Shown here piece after piece: positions 1 through 13,380 of a DNA stretch of 64,000 nucleotides (position 1 is the first letter of the stretch; each line of letters starts with the position of its first letter). The DNA comes from Rhodamnia argentea (taxonomy: Eukaryota > Streptophyta > Magnoliopsida > Myrtales > Myrtaceae). The notes under the pieces are model-generated. The model was not told the origin of the DNA. It worked only from the letters and a program-made list of their open reading frames with translations, and did not search any database. The position numbers and the translations under genes were made by a program. The stretch is taken from positions 2,170,001 through 2,234,000 of the forward strand of contig NC_063150.1 of NCBI RefSeq assembly GCF_020921035.1, written 5' to 3'.

Positions 1-3000
1 AAGTCACGACGATGGATTCGCCAACCGCTGAACATCGCATCACGGTTGACGCAGAATAATCGAAGGTCCTGTAATGAGTATTTGGCCTTTTTATGGTGCC
101 GTGCGGGAGCAGTCATCGGTACCGGCTGCCCGTCCTTGCCTTTTTACTAGTCAAAAAGAAAGAGAGACGATGGCTTGAACCCTCCTACCTCACTCTCGAA
201 ATTTAGCACCATTGCACAGTTGATCCCAGACTTCAAAATTATAAATTACCCTCCCTCAACTTTCATACCGTTGCAAAATAGCCTTCGAACTTTGAAAAAG
301 TTAAATTTAACTCCCCTAAACTTGGATCGAACCTGAGCTTGATAAGATTGGATCGAGAGGGGAATTGTCGGCATTAGAAAAGCTGGCGGGGATGAGCTAT
401 TGATGTTCGTTTCCGACCACCAATTTCATCAAATTGTGGTTTTTTTTCTTAGTATTAGCATGCTTAGATGGGATTTTTCTTATTAGACAAATGTCAACGA
501 TTGAGCACGCCAATGAGGAAGAGAGCGCATCAATAGTTTTGCCAATATGTCCGCTGCTTTTTCTTGGACATCTATCTAAGCGGACTGATCGGTTTCTTAA
601 GGAGAAATGAGATTAATAGTCCCTGAACTTTGACCCAATATGATCCTAAATTTTATTTGTTCAATATGATCCATGTACTTTAGCCGAATGTGCAATGCGA
701 TCCTTGAACTTTTAATTTGTTCATGGTGGTTCACGAACTTTTGATATATGTTCAATTTTAGTCCATAAAATATACAAAAATTTTCAATGTTGTGCCTGAA
801 TTGAACATCTCTATATAGTTCATGGACTAAACTGAAGTTACTGAATACGTATCAAAATTTCAGGAACCGCATTGAACATATTAAAAGTTCAATGGATTAC
901 ATTGCGCATTAAGCCAAAGACACATCATTTGTGTCGCTATCCTTTTATATTTTGACAAATGAATTGGGCGGATGTTAGTCGACGTGTGCATCATGTACTT
1001 TAGCACTTGCACGGTTCAGTCCACCTATTAGTCCTTGCTTTTTTTGTTTTAATAGTGGATCGGAATCATCTCCATTTAGCATTATTTAAGGTTAGGTACG
1101 ATATCCCCTCAAATTTAAATACATCAATGACAAGAACATTTTGTTTTTGGTCGAACAAAGCTTCTCATATCATATAGATAAAGATAAAGAACAACCCAAA
1201 TGGGCTTCAGAACATAAAATGTCGAAAAGGGATTGGGTGGACTAGACACCCGATTTAGAGAGAGAGAGAGAGTCGCGAATTTAGGCTTCCACGACCCAAT
1301 CTGCTGTTCTATTTAGGTCGTTATAACAGTAGGCCACATCCTCCAGATTCGGTAAAAGAGCATATTGTGAGTCACAAAATTTTTGAAGTAATGGATCCCG
1401 CCACAATTTTTAATTATTCGATATGTTTTTTTTTTTGTGGTCCAAAATGAAGTATTAATCTCGCAGTAAATTAAAATAGACGATCTCGTTTCTTTTAATA
1501 GATGGTCTTAGAAACTATCCAAATTGAAACTTCATCCTTTTTGAGGCAGAAAGTCCTTTTTATGAGCCGTGAAGTCCCGTTCCATCTTACCACTTAGTCA
1601 AAAAAACCTACCAAGTCGATATGTCATTGTATCCATGAAGATCTTCTTCAACGCCAATAGGAATTAGCAAAATTCAACTAGCTTTGGAGAGAAAAAAAAA
1701 AAAAAACACTTGTGCACTACGAGAAACGACACAGAGCGTTGTTGCTCCATGTCCTCGATTGGGAACGTAGACGCATCACAGTAATATTTACATTATATGC
1801 ATGATTAAAAAAGAATCATGACAAACTTTGATTCTGAATTAAATGGATATTTCTGTGAACGCGCGCACTCTCACCACATGTCCTCGATTGGGAACGTGGT
1901 ACCGGCCGCCCGTCCTTGCCCTTTTACTAGTAAAAAAGAAAGGGATGATGGCTTGAACCCTCTTACCTCACTCTCGAAATTTAGTACCATTGCACAGTTG
2001 ACCCCGGACTTTCCAAAGTTATAAATTACCCTCCCTCAACTTTCATACCGTTGCAAAATAGCCCTCGAACTTTGAAAAAGTTAAATTTAACTCCCCTAAA
2101 CTTGGAAATTCTGTTGCAGCAGTCCACTAACATGTTTATATAGTCGTTTCAAAATGTACTTATTGACCAAGATAACCTATATTACATGGTTAATGAGAGG
2201 GTACATGGTTGATGAAATGATTTAAATTACAATCGTTAGTTAACGGAGGTAATCAATAATTGTTTAAAGTTCCGTGGCTCCGGCATAACGGTGTTAAAGA
2301 TGACGAGGGTAATCCATCTAGTGATAAAGATAATAATAACAATTGTCGTCAATCCTTGGTACGAAATTATGTCTGACTTTTTTTTTTTATCATATCCTTT
2401 TTTGCTTGCTGACCAAATTATTGAGAAGCCAAGCATAACAAAATAAAATTCTGCCATAAAAAGGAAAAAAACCGCTTGATGTATTTATATATAAAAAAAA
2501 AAGGATAGCGCCAAAAATTAGAGCGTTTATATAAGATTTTATATTGTAATAGTGTAAAATGTGTTGTGTCGTGCAATCCATTTAACGAACAATATATATG
2601 GGCCCAATTCCTTTAAAAAGCATCGATTTTAACTCAAATTACAGTTCTGACCCGAACTTCTTTTTGTCTCACAAAGAAGCACCAACTTTATCTCGTGTCC
2701 CAATTTAGCCCATATTTTTTTTTTTTTGGTCTCATGCCAACTTTAGCTCGCGTCCCAATTTCGATTTGGACTTCTTTTTTGTCTCATGAAAAAGCGTCGA
2801 TTTTCTGTCGACTACACGTGGAATGACACGTCAAATCTTTAATGGCATCATTAGATGAAAACTTGACGGGAGCCGAATTTGGGTGCCCACTAAAAGTTGG
2901 TGCTTTATTTAGTAAACAATCAAAAAGGTTCGGGCCAGAATTGAGGCACAACTTAAAGTTGGTGCACTTTTACGAGACAAAAAAAAAAATTGGGCTAGAA

Positions 3001-6000
3001 TTAGGACCCCATCAAAAGTCGGTGCTTTTTAAGGGAATTAAGCAAATAAATATGTATTGTTCGGATCGGACCTGAATTTGATAAGATTGGATCGAGAGGC
3101 GAATCATCGGCATTAGAAAAGCTGGCAGGGATGAGCTATTGATGTTCGTTTCCGACCACCAATTTGATCAAATTGTGGTTTTTTCCCTTAGTATTAGCAT
3201 GCTTAGATGGGATTTTTCTTATTAGATAAATGTCAATGATTGAGCACGCCAATGAGGAAGAGAGCGCATCAATCATTTTGCCAATATGTCCGCTGCTTTT
3301 TCTTGGACATCTATCTAAGCAGAGTGACTAGTTTCTTTAGGAGAAATGAGATTAGTAGCCCCTAAACTTTGATCCAATATGATCCTGAATTTTATTTGTT
3401 CAATATGGTCCATGCATTTTGGCCGAATGTGCAATGCGATCCCTGAACTTTTAATTTGTTCATGGTGGTTCCTAAACTTTTGATACATGCTCAATTTTAG
3501 TCCATGAAATATATGAAAATATTCAATGTTGTGCCTAAATTGAACGTCTCTGTATAGTTGATGGACTAAACTGAAGTTACTGAACATGTATAAAAAATTC
3601 ATGGACCGTATTGACCGGATTAAAAGTTCAATGAATCACATTGCACGTTAAGCCAAAAGTAGAAACATCATTTGTGTAGTTATGATTCTATATTTTGACA
3701 AATGGATTGGGCTGATATTAGTCGACGTGTGCATCATGTACTTTAGCACTTGCATGGTCCAGTCCACCTATTAGTCCTTGTTTTTTTGTTTTTATAATGG
3801 ATCGGAATCATCTCTATTTAGCATTCTTTAAGGTTAGGTACGATATCCCCGCAAATTTAAATACATCAATGACAAGAACATTTTGTTTTTGGTCGAACAA
3901 AACTTCTCATATCATATAGATAAAGATAAAGAACAACCCAAATGGGCTTCGGAACATAAAACGTCGAAAAGGGATTGGGTGGACTAGACACCCGATTTAG
4001 AGAGAGAGAGTCGCGAATTTAGGCTTCCACGACCCAATCCGCTGTTCTATTTAGGTCGTTATAACAGTAGGCCACATCCTCCATATTCGGTAAAAGAGCA
4101 TATTGTGAGTCACAAAATTTTTGAAATAATAGATCCCGCCACAATTTTTAATTATTCAATATGTTCTTTTTTTTTGGTGGTCCAAAATGAAGTAATAATC
4201 TCACAGTAATTTAAAATAGACGATTTCGTTTCTTTTAATAGGAGGTCTTAGAAACTATCCAAATTGAAACTTCATCCTTTTTGAGGCACAAAGTCCTTTT
4301 TATGAGCCGTGAAGTCCCGTTCCATCTTACCACTTAGTAAAAAAAAACCTCCCAAGTCGATAAGTCATTGTATCCATGAAGATCTTCTTCAACGCCAATA
4401 GGAATTAGCAAAATTCAACTAGCTTTGGAGAGAAAAAAAAAAAAAACTTGTGCACTACGAGAAACGACACAGAGCGTTGTTGCTCCATGTCCTCGATTGG
4501 GAACGTGGACCCATCACAGTAATATTTACATTATATGCATGATTAAAAAAGAATCATGACAAACCTTGATTCTGAATTAAATGGACATTTCTGTGAACGC
4601 GCGCGCTCTCACCACAGGACATGTAAAGTATCGAATGAGATTAGATACAAAGTGACATGTCTACCGGGTGGTGAAACTAAGTGCCTAGGTGAAAAGAAAA
4701 TCTTTTGCAAAGCCAAAAAGCCCGTTGCGAAATCGAGAAAATGAATCGTCTCGGATCATGTATTTCCGAGTTGGATTTCAGCAACCAATCAAATATTCGA
4801 TTCTCGTTTTGAATGCTTTACCGATGTAGCTCTTTGTTGGTGCCGGATTTTTCACCGCATTGGTGATGTCGGCTAGCAATTTGAAAATGTTCGATATTGT
4901 CCAAAAAATAAATTGAACCGGCGGCAAAAATGGGGGTTTTTATTTTTTTGGGTTGATGATGTTAAGGAAGTCCAAGTTAAACCTTCAAGAAAGCTCCTCT
5001 AGGGACATCTTCTAGTCGTTGCACGGTCCAAAACTGCTGAAATTTCTTCAGCACCTCATTGCTCTTTGAGGTCTTCTTCCTTCTAGAAGAGAAGCAACAT
5101 CGCTTGAAAACGTGATCTCATCTTGCACTGTTCCTAGTCTCTTGTTTTGCTAGTCTCCTTTAGTTCTATCTTATTAGCCTTCTCGAACTCTTCCTCGACC
5201 AAAAAAATCAAAGAAGATCCCCGACATTCAAACCCGGCGACCCCCCCTCGAAGTCGATTTATGATCGCGACGTCGACATGGCTGCTTACTCGTCTTCCAC
5301 AAAACCACGAGTTCGGTTCACGTCGTGAAACGGTTTATGTTATCCTGTCTAGTTGCCGTATGTTTTGTGCAGAGAAACTTTCTATCTTGCTGGCGTCGTG
5401 ATAGGAGATAAGTCACGACGATGGATTCGCCAACCTCTGAACATCGCATCACGGTTGACGCAGAATAATCGAAAGTCCTATAGTGAGTATTTGGCCTTTT
5501 TATGGTGCTATGCGGGAGCAGTCGTCGGTACCGGCCGCCCGTCCTTGCCTTTTTACTAGTCAAAAAGAAAGAGAGACGATGGCTTGAACCCTCTTACCTC
5601 ACTCTCGAAATTTAGCATCATTGCACAGTTGACCCCAGACTTTTCAAAGTTATAAATCACCCTCCCTCAACTTTCATACCATTGCAAAATAACCCTCGAA
5701 CTTTTAAAAAGTTAAATTTAACTTCCCTAAACTTGGAAATTCTGTTGCAGCAGTCCACTAACATGTTTATATAGTCGTTAGTTAATGAGAGGGTTCATGG
5801 TCGATGAAATGATTTAAATTACAATCGTTAGTTAACGGAGGTAATCAATAATTGTTTAAAGTTCCGTGGCAACGGCATAACGGTGTTAAAGTTGACGAGG
5901 GTAATCCGTCTAGTGATAAAGATAATAATAACAATTGTCGTCAATCTTTGGTACGAAATTATGCCTGACCTTTTTTTTTTAATCATATCCTGTTTTGCTT

Positions 6001-7680
6001 GCCGACCAAATTATTGAGAAGCCAAGCATAACAAAATAAAATCTTGCCATAAAAAAAGAAAAAAACCGCTTAATGTACATAAAAAAAAAGGGATAGCGTC
6101 AAAAATTAGAGCGTTTATATAAGATTTTATATCGTAATCGTGTAAAATGTGTTGTGTCGTGCAATCCACTTAACGAGCAATATATATGGGCCCAATTCCT
6201 TTAAAAAGCATCGATTTTAACTCAAATTATAGTTCTAACCCGAACTTCTTTCTGTCTCACAAAGAAGCACCAATTTTATCTCGTGTCCCAATTTAGCCCA
6301 TATATATATTTTTTTGTCTCATACCAACTTTAGCTCGTGTCCCAACTTCGATTCAGAGTTCTTTTTTGTCTCATGAAAAAGCATCGATTTTCAATTGGTA
6401 CTCAAATCTAACCCCGTCGAGTTTCTGTCGACTACACATGGAATGACACGTCAAATCTTTAACGGCATCATTAGATGAAAACTTGACGGGAGCCGAATTT
6501 GGGTGACCACTAAAAGTTGGTGCTTTCTTTAGTAAACAACCAGAAAGGTTCGGGCCAAAATTGAGGCACAACTTAAAGTTGGTGTACTTTTACGAGACCA
6601 AAAAAAAAAAAAAAATTGGGCCAGAATTAGGAACCCATCAAAAGTCGGTGCTTTTTAAGGGAATTAAGCAAATAAATATGTATTGTTCGGATCGGACCTG
6701 AGCTTGATAAGATTGAATCAAGAGGCGAATCATCAGCATTAGAAAAGTTGGCGGGGATGAGCTATTGATGTTCGTTTCCGACCACCAATTTGATCAAATT
6801 GTGGTTTTTTTCCTTAGTATTAGCATGCTTAGATGGGATTTTTCTTATTAGATAAATGTCAATGATTGAGCACCCCAGTGAGGAAGAGAGCGCATCAATA
6901 GTTTTGCCAATATGTCCGCTGCTTTTTCATCTAAGCATAGTGACCGGTTTCCTTAGGAGAAATGAGATTAATAGTCTACGAACTTTGACCTAATATAATC
7001 ATGAATTTTATTTATTCAATATGGTCCATGTACTTTAGCCGAATGTGCAATGCGATCACTGAACTTTTAATTTGTTCATGGTGGTTCACGAACTTTTGAT
7101 ACATGTTTAATTTTAGTCCATGAAATATACGAAAATATTCAATGTTATCCTTGAATTGAACATCTTTATATAGTTCATGGACTAAATTGAAGTTACTGAA
7201 CACGTATCAAAATTTCAGGGACTGCATTGAACAAATTAAAAGTTCCATGGATCACATTGCATGTTGAGCCAAAAGTAGAGACATCATTTGTGTCGGTATC
7301 CTTCTATAATTTGACAAATGAATTGGGCGGATACTAGTCGACGTGTGCATCATGTACTTTAGCACTTGCACGGTCCAGTCCACCTATTAGTCCTTGTTTT
7401 TTGTTTTAATAATGGATCGGAATCATCTCCATTTAGCATTCTTTAAGGTTAGGTACGATATCCCCTCAAATTTAAATACATCAATGACAAGAACATTTTG
7501 TTTTTGGTCGAACAAAACTTCTCATATCATATAGATAAAGAACGACCCAAATGGGCTTCAGAACATAGAATGTCCAAAAGGGATTGGGAGGACTAGACAC
7601 CCAATTTAGGAGAAGAGAGAGAGACTCACGAATTTAGACTTCGACGACCCAATCCGCTGTTCTATTTAGGTCCCTATATT
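1..7680. repeat. Three-copy array of a large non-coding repeat (2.7-3.6 kb unit)
   Basis: The same blocks recur in order. Block X (starts with the short CAC-GACGATGG stretch) is at 1-320, about 1890-2140 and 5410-5760. Block Z (the ATATATGGGCCC segment) is at about 2140-3060 and 5770-6690. Block Y (from the GATCGAGAGG stretch to the GATTCTGAATTAAATGG stretch) is at 323-1860, 3065-4620 and 6690-7680. Offsets are about 2740 bp between copies 1 and 2 and about 3630 bp between copies 2 and 3. Copy 1 lacks Z, with X joined directly to Y near 320. Copies 2 and 3 are separated by a unique 0.8 kb spacer (about 4620-5410). I see no long reading frame conserved between copies. The array continues left of the window. 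Confidence 0.85.
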
Positions 7681-8042
7681 AATAGGTGGAGGGTTAAAAG
7701 ACCATCGTCGCGGCCGCCGACCACCTCTGCTGCCGACCGCCGGCGCGCCGCGACGACGCCAACCACTGTCGCGGCCGCCGATCACCTCCGCCGCCAACCA
7801 TCGCCGACCGCTGCTGCCGCCTCTGCTAACTACCATCGCCGCCGTCGACCATCGTCGCCGAAAATTTTGTTAATAATGTTTCAAAAATAGAAATTTTCAA
7901 CTGTTACCAAACGAATTTTTCTGATCAGAAGTCAATCCGGAATAAAAGTAGAAAAATCAACTTCTACTTTTGAGGAAAAGCAAATAAATCAATTTCTGAT
8001 GAGAAGTTGATTTCTTGGACATAAGTGATTTCATGCGCACCC
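7681..8042. mobile_element. Truncated Harbinger/Tourist-like MITE with GC-rich core
   Basis: A GC-rich stretch of CCGCCG/CGACCA words (about 7690-7860) passes abruptly into AT-rich sequence that folds back on itself around 7930-8020 (AAGTAGAAAAATCAACTTCTACTTTT-type arms). It ends in CATGCGCACCC followed by TTA at 8043-8045. That end resembles CATTTGTGCCC-TTA at 42053. The left terminus is missing where the tandem array ends. Assignment to Harbinger rests on the terminus and the TTA, so it is inferred. Confidence 0.5.
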
Positions 8043-8162
8043 TTATTGGTTATTTCGTTCGTACTATCCAATTCCTTAAAGGCCAGGTCAAAATTTACCT
8101 GGTCAGTTTTAGTACAGATTCTTATAATTTTTATATTTAACAGTAAAGATTGGAACAACATC

Positions 8163-8247
8163 GGGGTGGTGGCGCAGTTGGCTAGCGCGTAGGTCTCATA
8201 GCTTCTGAGTTATCCTGAGGTCGAGAGTTCGAGCCTCTCTCACCCCA
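8163..8247 (+). tRNA. tRNA-Met(CAT), elongator type, with an 11-nt intron
   Basis: The cloverleaf is complete. The acceptor stem GGGGTGG pairs with TCACCCC, the discriminator base is A8247, and the D-arm is closed by GCGC/GCGC. The T-arm GAGAG/CTCTC encloses TTCGAGC. The anticodon CAT is at 8197-8199. An 11-nt intron (8201-8211) lies one base 3' of the anticodon, which is where nuclear tRNA introns sit. Plant elongator tRNA-Met is one of the two plant tRNA families that usually carry an intron. A T-run (8270-8283) about 25 bp downstream could serve as the Pol III terminator. CCA is not encoded, as expected for a nuclear gene. Confidence 0.96.
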
Positions 8248-9200
8248 TCCTTTTTTGTCCTTTCAATCTATTTTTTTTTTTTTTAATACTCATTAATCTT
8301 ACTTGTTAATTAGTTTGGCTAATAATTCGCTGAAATTGCAAAAATTTTGCGTTGGTGCTGACGGCGACCTCTCGCTTTGCTTTTTTGCTTTTGGGCCAAC
8401 CTTTATGCTAAACACTTCAAGAAAATAAATAATCTAAAAGCTCCCGTTTTGACGTGCATATAACTAGGTTATGCACATCGAAAGAAAGGTAGCAACTTAA
8501 CATCGACACCAACTTATTCTATTACGAATATTAGCCTTACTTGCTTACCTAGAAAAAAAAAAAGACACAGAAAATATGAGGCGTCTTCCATGAAAATATA
8601 TAAATTGTCTAGAGATTTCTTGTCCGCCTATTTTAAGCAACTTATTTATTGCGAGAAATATTTTTTTTTGTCAAAAGAAAAATCTTCATTTAATATCAAA
8701 GAGGGACACGTTATTTCAAAATAAAAATATCACAGAGTAAGTAAATTTGAAAAGTGAATCAACTTGATAGAGCCTAAAACTCGCTTATTCCTCGAGGACG
8801 GATCCGTTATTGCATCCAAACACAACCGGCAGCACGAAATCAATCTAGAGCAAGTATGCAGATTCGGAGAAAGCAAATTCTTTTGAGGCAATTACACTTT
8901 GATCTTCAAAGCTCACTTTTGTAGATGATGATCACTCGTCCACGAAATTAACGAAGGAATCTTAAATATAGAGGAATGGGTAAATCTAAAGAAATATGGA
9001 AGAGAGAGAGGGAGAGGGAGGGAGAAGCAGTCTTTCGACTTTTCCTCTCTCCTTTTTTTTGGCTTCTCCTGGGCTTTTCATTCTATTTTATAGAGATCCA
9101 AGGAAATTTCAGAATTGATGTATAAAGGTGAGGCACTTTCCCCGGCATAGGGGGATCCTCATATATGTATGTACTTAGCCCATTCACTTCCAAACATATC
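8248..9200. other. AT-rich intergenic DNA, no gene seen
   Basis: No reading frame with codon-like structure is visible on either strand. A purine run of AG/GGAG words (about 9000-9030) is a simple-sequence tract. The right part probably holds the 3' untranslated region of the minus-strand BTB gene. Confidence 0.5.
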
Positions 9201-9504
9201 TCCAAATTAAAAGAATGATGAGCTACTACTGGATAAAGAACTCCTGAAGTACTGGTCAGGTGTAGATTGCCCTGAAAATAGAAGAAGGAAAAAGAAAAGC
9301 GAAAGATAACTCACCAGAAGGAGACAAACACAGCATTGTGGAACAAAATTATCAAAGTACATAGCATTAGGAATAGAAAATGGACTGTATGTGCCAGGCA
9401 AGCTTCTCAATCAAAGATATGTGCTGCAAAATGAAATAACATCAACTGTCATCCCGTGACCATCACCTCCCAAGAATCCAGGTATAAACAAGCAGTTTCT
9501 ATAA

Positions 9505-11262
9505 TCATCGCTTATCGATAGTTGCAACTGTAATCCGCAATGGCCGTGGCCGTCCTTCCTCCCCGTTGCGTCTCCAGAATGCCCGTTTCCACCAAGCTTC
9601 GAACCCTCTTTGGATATTCGGACAATCCTCGCCCGAGTTCAAGAACCTCTCAAACCAACCGAGGAAGATCTCCTGTTGCTGAGCCAAAGGCAGAGTGAGG
9701 ATCATGCTACCAAGACCCTCTTCGATCAGGTGCCGGTCGAGACCCTTCGACGCCTTCCTCATCCATGGGAAATCCCTGTAGAATGGGACCAGCCATGTTC
9801 GCAAGAGCAAGCTCCTCGAATCCTTTGGTACCAATATCTGCCCCTTCCCGATGCCAACGAACAATCGGGCTGTCACTCGGCTGACCTCGAACCTGTGGAT
9901 GGCCGGGATAGAAGAATGTGCATTAGAGAGTTCAAATTGAGAAGCCCATTTTCTGAGAAACTCCTCCGCAATCTGCCGGTCTATTAGAATGTCCAGCATC
10001 CAATGCAAGTTATCGGCCTGACGTGAAATCTGACCTACTTCCGTAAAATCTGACGCTGCGGCCTGTAGGAAATGATGGCGCAGCGATTGAAGACACACAC
10101 CGCATGCTGAATATAAAGATTCCTTTCGCAGATCGCTGAGGGACGGATTCTCCCGGAGCATCTTTGAGACTAGCCCTTTTATGTCCCGCCTCGCCCTCTC
10201 ATCTTTTCCACCTAGTACTACGTGTAAAAGATTGAGCAGCACGTCTCCGTTCTCACTTCCCTCCTCTTCTATCCCATTGTTGACTTCTAAAGAGACTCTC
10301 TTTAAAACTTCAGCTGCCCCGGCTCCATCAAGACGGAGTTCGGTTAATAACGAAACCACCTTCTCTTCTTCATCCTCAGCCCACGGAGCAGCTTCTAAGT
10401 ACTCCAAGCAAGAAAGGACGCCAGCATCGAATCCAATGGCAGCTGAAACCTGGAGAACATTACAAGATCAGGAACTATATCTTTTACAGTACAAGTTGTT
10501 TGTTTCCATCCAAGTCACTTAGAGGGAGAGAGAGAGAGAGAGAACAAAGAAATGCACAAAAATTTGGAATTTGACCAATAGATGGAACGGAAAGCAACTG
10601 ATAGATAGAACCATCACCTTCAAGATACCAAGGACTCTGGTGACATCCTCCTTCATAAGCTTCTTCCTCAAATCCTTGCAATACATCAAGCGCAATGTCT
10701 CAATATATACCTCAACATCATCACAATCAGCGATCTCAATGATGTATGGCCCTGACACTCGCTGCTGCTTTATCCATCTGTCAGACAACTTCACTGCGAA
10801 AAAGCGACTATGTGCCACGAGTATCGGCCTGTGCACATTCATGCTAACAGTGATCCCATCCTTGGAAGTCAATGCTAGCTTTATGTCACTTGTTGAAGCA
10901 TCATTGAACTGGTTTCCAGGACTTCTGGCAGCTAAGATATTTGACAATCTTTGCATGGTCAAGGCCTGCTTGTCTTCAGCTGATATTTGGGGCTTTGGCG
11001 CTAAAGGCATGGAAGGGTTTGGAAGAATGTGAGAACTAGGTTGGATGTCTGGCTCGCTAGCCATCATCTCGAACAAGGTTGGGCTTGATCGGGGTGGTGG
11101 CGACATTGGGTTCAACAGCCCAGCTGTGAGGGCAGAATTGAAATTTGTAAAGCCGCAAGTGAAAGAATTTGGGGAAGTGAGGCCATTGATGGGTGGTGCT
11201 GGGGTGGTCGTGAACTCCATGTCTAATGACGGTTTCTCCAATTTCAACTGCTGGAAAATCAT
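9505..11262 (-). CDS. BTB/POZ domain-containing protein (At1g63850-like family)
   Basis: Two coding exons on the minus strand: 11262-10618 (215 codons) and 10449-9505 (314 codons plus stop), joined in phase 0 over a 168-bp GT-AG intron, for 529 aa in total. Residues 1-120 are a Ser/Pro-rich leader. A BTB fold starts near residue 124 (SDIKLAL, then a short [13 protein letters not shown]-type segment). Exon 2 encodes a helical C-terminal region beginning [20 protein letters not shown] and containing the acidic [11 protein letters not shown] motif shared by this plant family. BTB proteins usually dimerise and act as substrate adaptors for CUL3 ubiquitin ligases; no substrate is evident here. The ATG at 11260-11262 follows a plausible acceptor (GCAG before 11267), so the upstream part would be a non-coding 5' exon reached across an intron of about 2.1 kb. 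Family call is firm; the exact orthologue and the N-terminus are less certain. Confidence 0.85.
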
Positions 11263-11865
11263 GCAATCTGCAATGCGCAAGGAAAAAATGCAGTCAAGTA
11301 CGTTCAGCTGGGCATTGTACTTTATGTCAACCTTCTGCCTACGTAGTCAACAAATTTCCCAGCTAATAGAGGAGAATTTGAAAAATAACAAATTGTCACT
11401 AAAGAAAGCCTCTCTAGCTAATTGTGTGAAGGCTTATGGATACCTGGAACATTTCATACACTTTAATCCTTGCTCAGGGAACATGCAATGCCAATGCATG
11501 TTTCCTTTTTTATCCCAGCAACTAAGTTAACTTATGTTGTCTATCAACTGTTTCTTCAATTTAACAGATAAAAAAAAAAAAAAAAAATACAGGGACAAGG
11601 TCTAAGAATGGCCCCTATTATGCATGACATAGCATTGTAAGCTAACAAAACGATCTTGTTCTCTGATACTGACTAAAAAGCAAGTACATGGAATCAACAA
11701 ATTTCAAAACAAGCAATGAAAGTAACAGAATACTTCAAGTAACTGAGACAAACCAGAAAAATGACTGGTTTTTTTATTTATTTAAAGAGCATTAAAAAAA
11801 CCAAGTCTGAACTAGAGTTTTCTAATCCAAGGCTGGTCGAATTGAAAATTATGGGGGAAGTATTA

Positions 11866-12255
11866 GCCAAGTGGCAAGGACCATCATTTCATGGATTCAT
11901 TTGCTCGTGAATATACAAGTACAGCAGAAACATAAAGTTCAATGGCTTGTTAGGGAATGTTTCTAAGTGCAAAGAGAAAAAATCTGGTCAATTGTTTTCC
12001 CATTACTGCTTCAGAAGTATTAGATACATTGAAAACTCTATCCTTTCCCTTTTTTTGTGGGGTCAGTAGCTCATAACCAAGTGGCAAGGACCAGATTCAG
12101 TTGCTAAATAATATACAAGTATAACAGAAACATAAAGTTTAATGGCTTGTTAGGGAATGTTTCTAAGTGCACAGAGAGAAAATTTGGTCAGTTGTTTCCC
12201 AATTACTGCTTCTGAAGTATTAGATAAATTGAAAACCATATCTTTATTTTTTTTT
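11866..12255. repeat. Local tandem duplication (about 200-210 bp, two copies) in the 5' intron of the BTB gene
   Basis: GTGGCAAGGA occurs at 11871 and 12081, and AATGGCTTGTTAGGG at 11941 and 12141. The whole 200-bp block is repeated with scattered mismatches and short indels. It lies in what I take to be the first intron of the BTB gene and carries no reading frame. Confidence 0.8.
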
Positions 12256-13380
12256 TGTTGGGGGTGGGTGCGGTGGGGGGTGGTGTTGTGGGTTCATTTT
12301 GCTGTTCTCAAAACATTAGAGCACCTGTGGAAGACTGATTACTCAATATACGATAACCATTTGAAACAAAAATGTAAAAAGCATAGAAGCTAGAGTTGAT
12401 GGCAGAACAAGATCATGAAGAAGAAATCCTGAAACAAATAATTTGATGCTTTCACAATAACCCAAATGTTGATCACCTAGACATTAAAATTCCATTGAGA
12501 GCAATCAACATAGAAGAAACTCAAGATAGTCTGAAGAATTAAGACATACAAGAGATACGGAACTTCAAAACAGCCTGCAAGTGCCAATCATGCCTCATGA
12601 TAATCATATTGCACATAGAGAGGCACAATCGTGTGAAACAACACAATATAAACGCTCAAGAGTCAAGAAATTCACTGGCTAATACACCGTCAAAAGTAAG
12701 CTAAGCCTCTGTTTCACTACTCAATGGTGCCAAGAGCAATAAACAGCAACCATGCATACATCACACCCTTCAAGGGTCTAGTCACACATGGCCAAATATT
12801 ACAAACCCAACAGAACGCCAAGCTCCTCACAACTCATTTAGCTATACGATTCATTGCCAGATGTCAAAATAGATTACTCCACACAAAACCAAAAAGTATA
12901 AAGAACCATACCACAACACTCAAGGGAAAATTTAATTGAGTCCCAACAATCAAATGCTCGTTTCCTACGTTCCCTTCGTGTGTTTATAGAAATTATCGGG
13001 TGAAACGAGGCAGCGTTTACTTCCTCAAATCTTTCCACGAATGCCGCATAATCTACTGGAAAATTCACAATCCTCCTTGTCCTACTTACACTAGAATCAT
13101 TCGAAAACCAAATCCGAACTCAAAGAAACCAGACATAATACAGCTCAAGCTACCATCTCGGCTACACAAGCACGCGACGAGAAACCGAAGAGTCGATATT
13201 GTGGGTGTCTTGCTCGCCCGGTTCAATACAAACCAAAAACCCAGAAGCCAAACCGCACAAGCGGCACAGAGCTCAATGTTCGCAGCACAAAAACAAGAAC
13301 TCACAACAGGGGTCACTCAAAGTTTCATTATTTGAACAGAGCAAACAGAGAAGGAAGCTGAAGGGTTACGGAGCAAGTAC

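Noticed and set aside
1818-2024. Short open frames within the 1-7.7 kb array as genes
   Set aside because: They are not conserved in frame between the array copies and have no recognisable motif.
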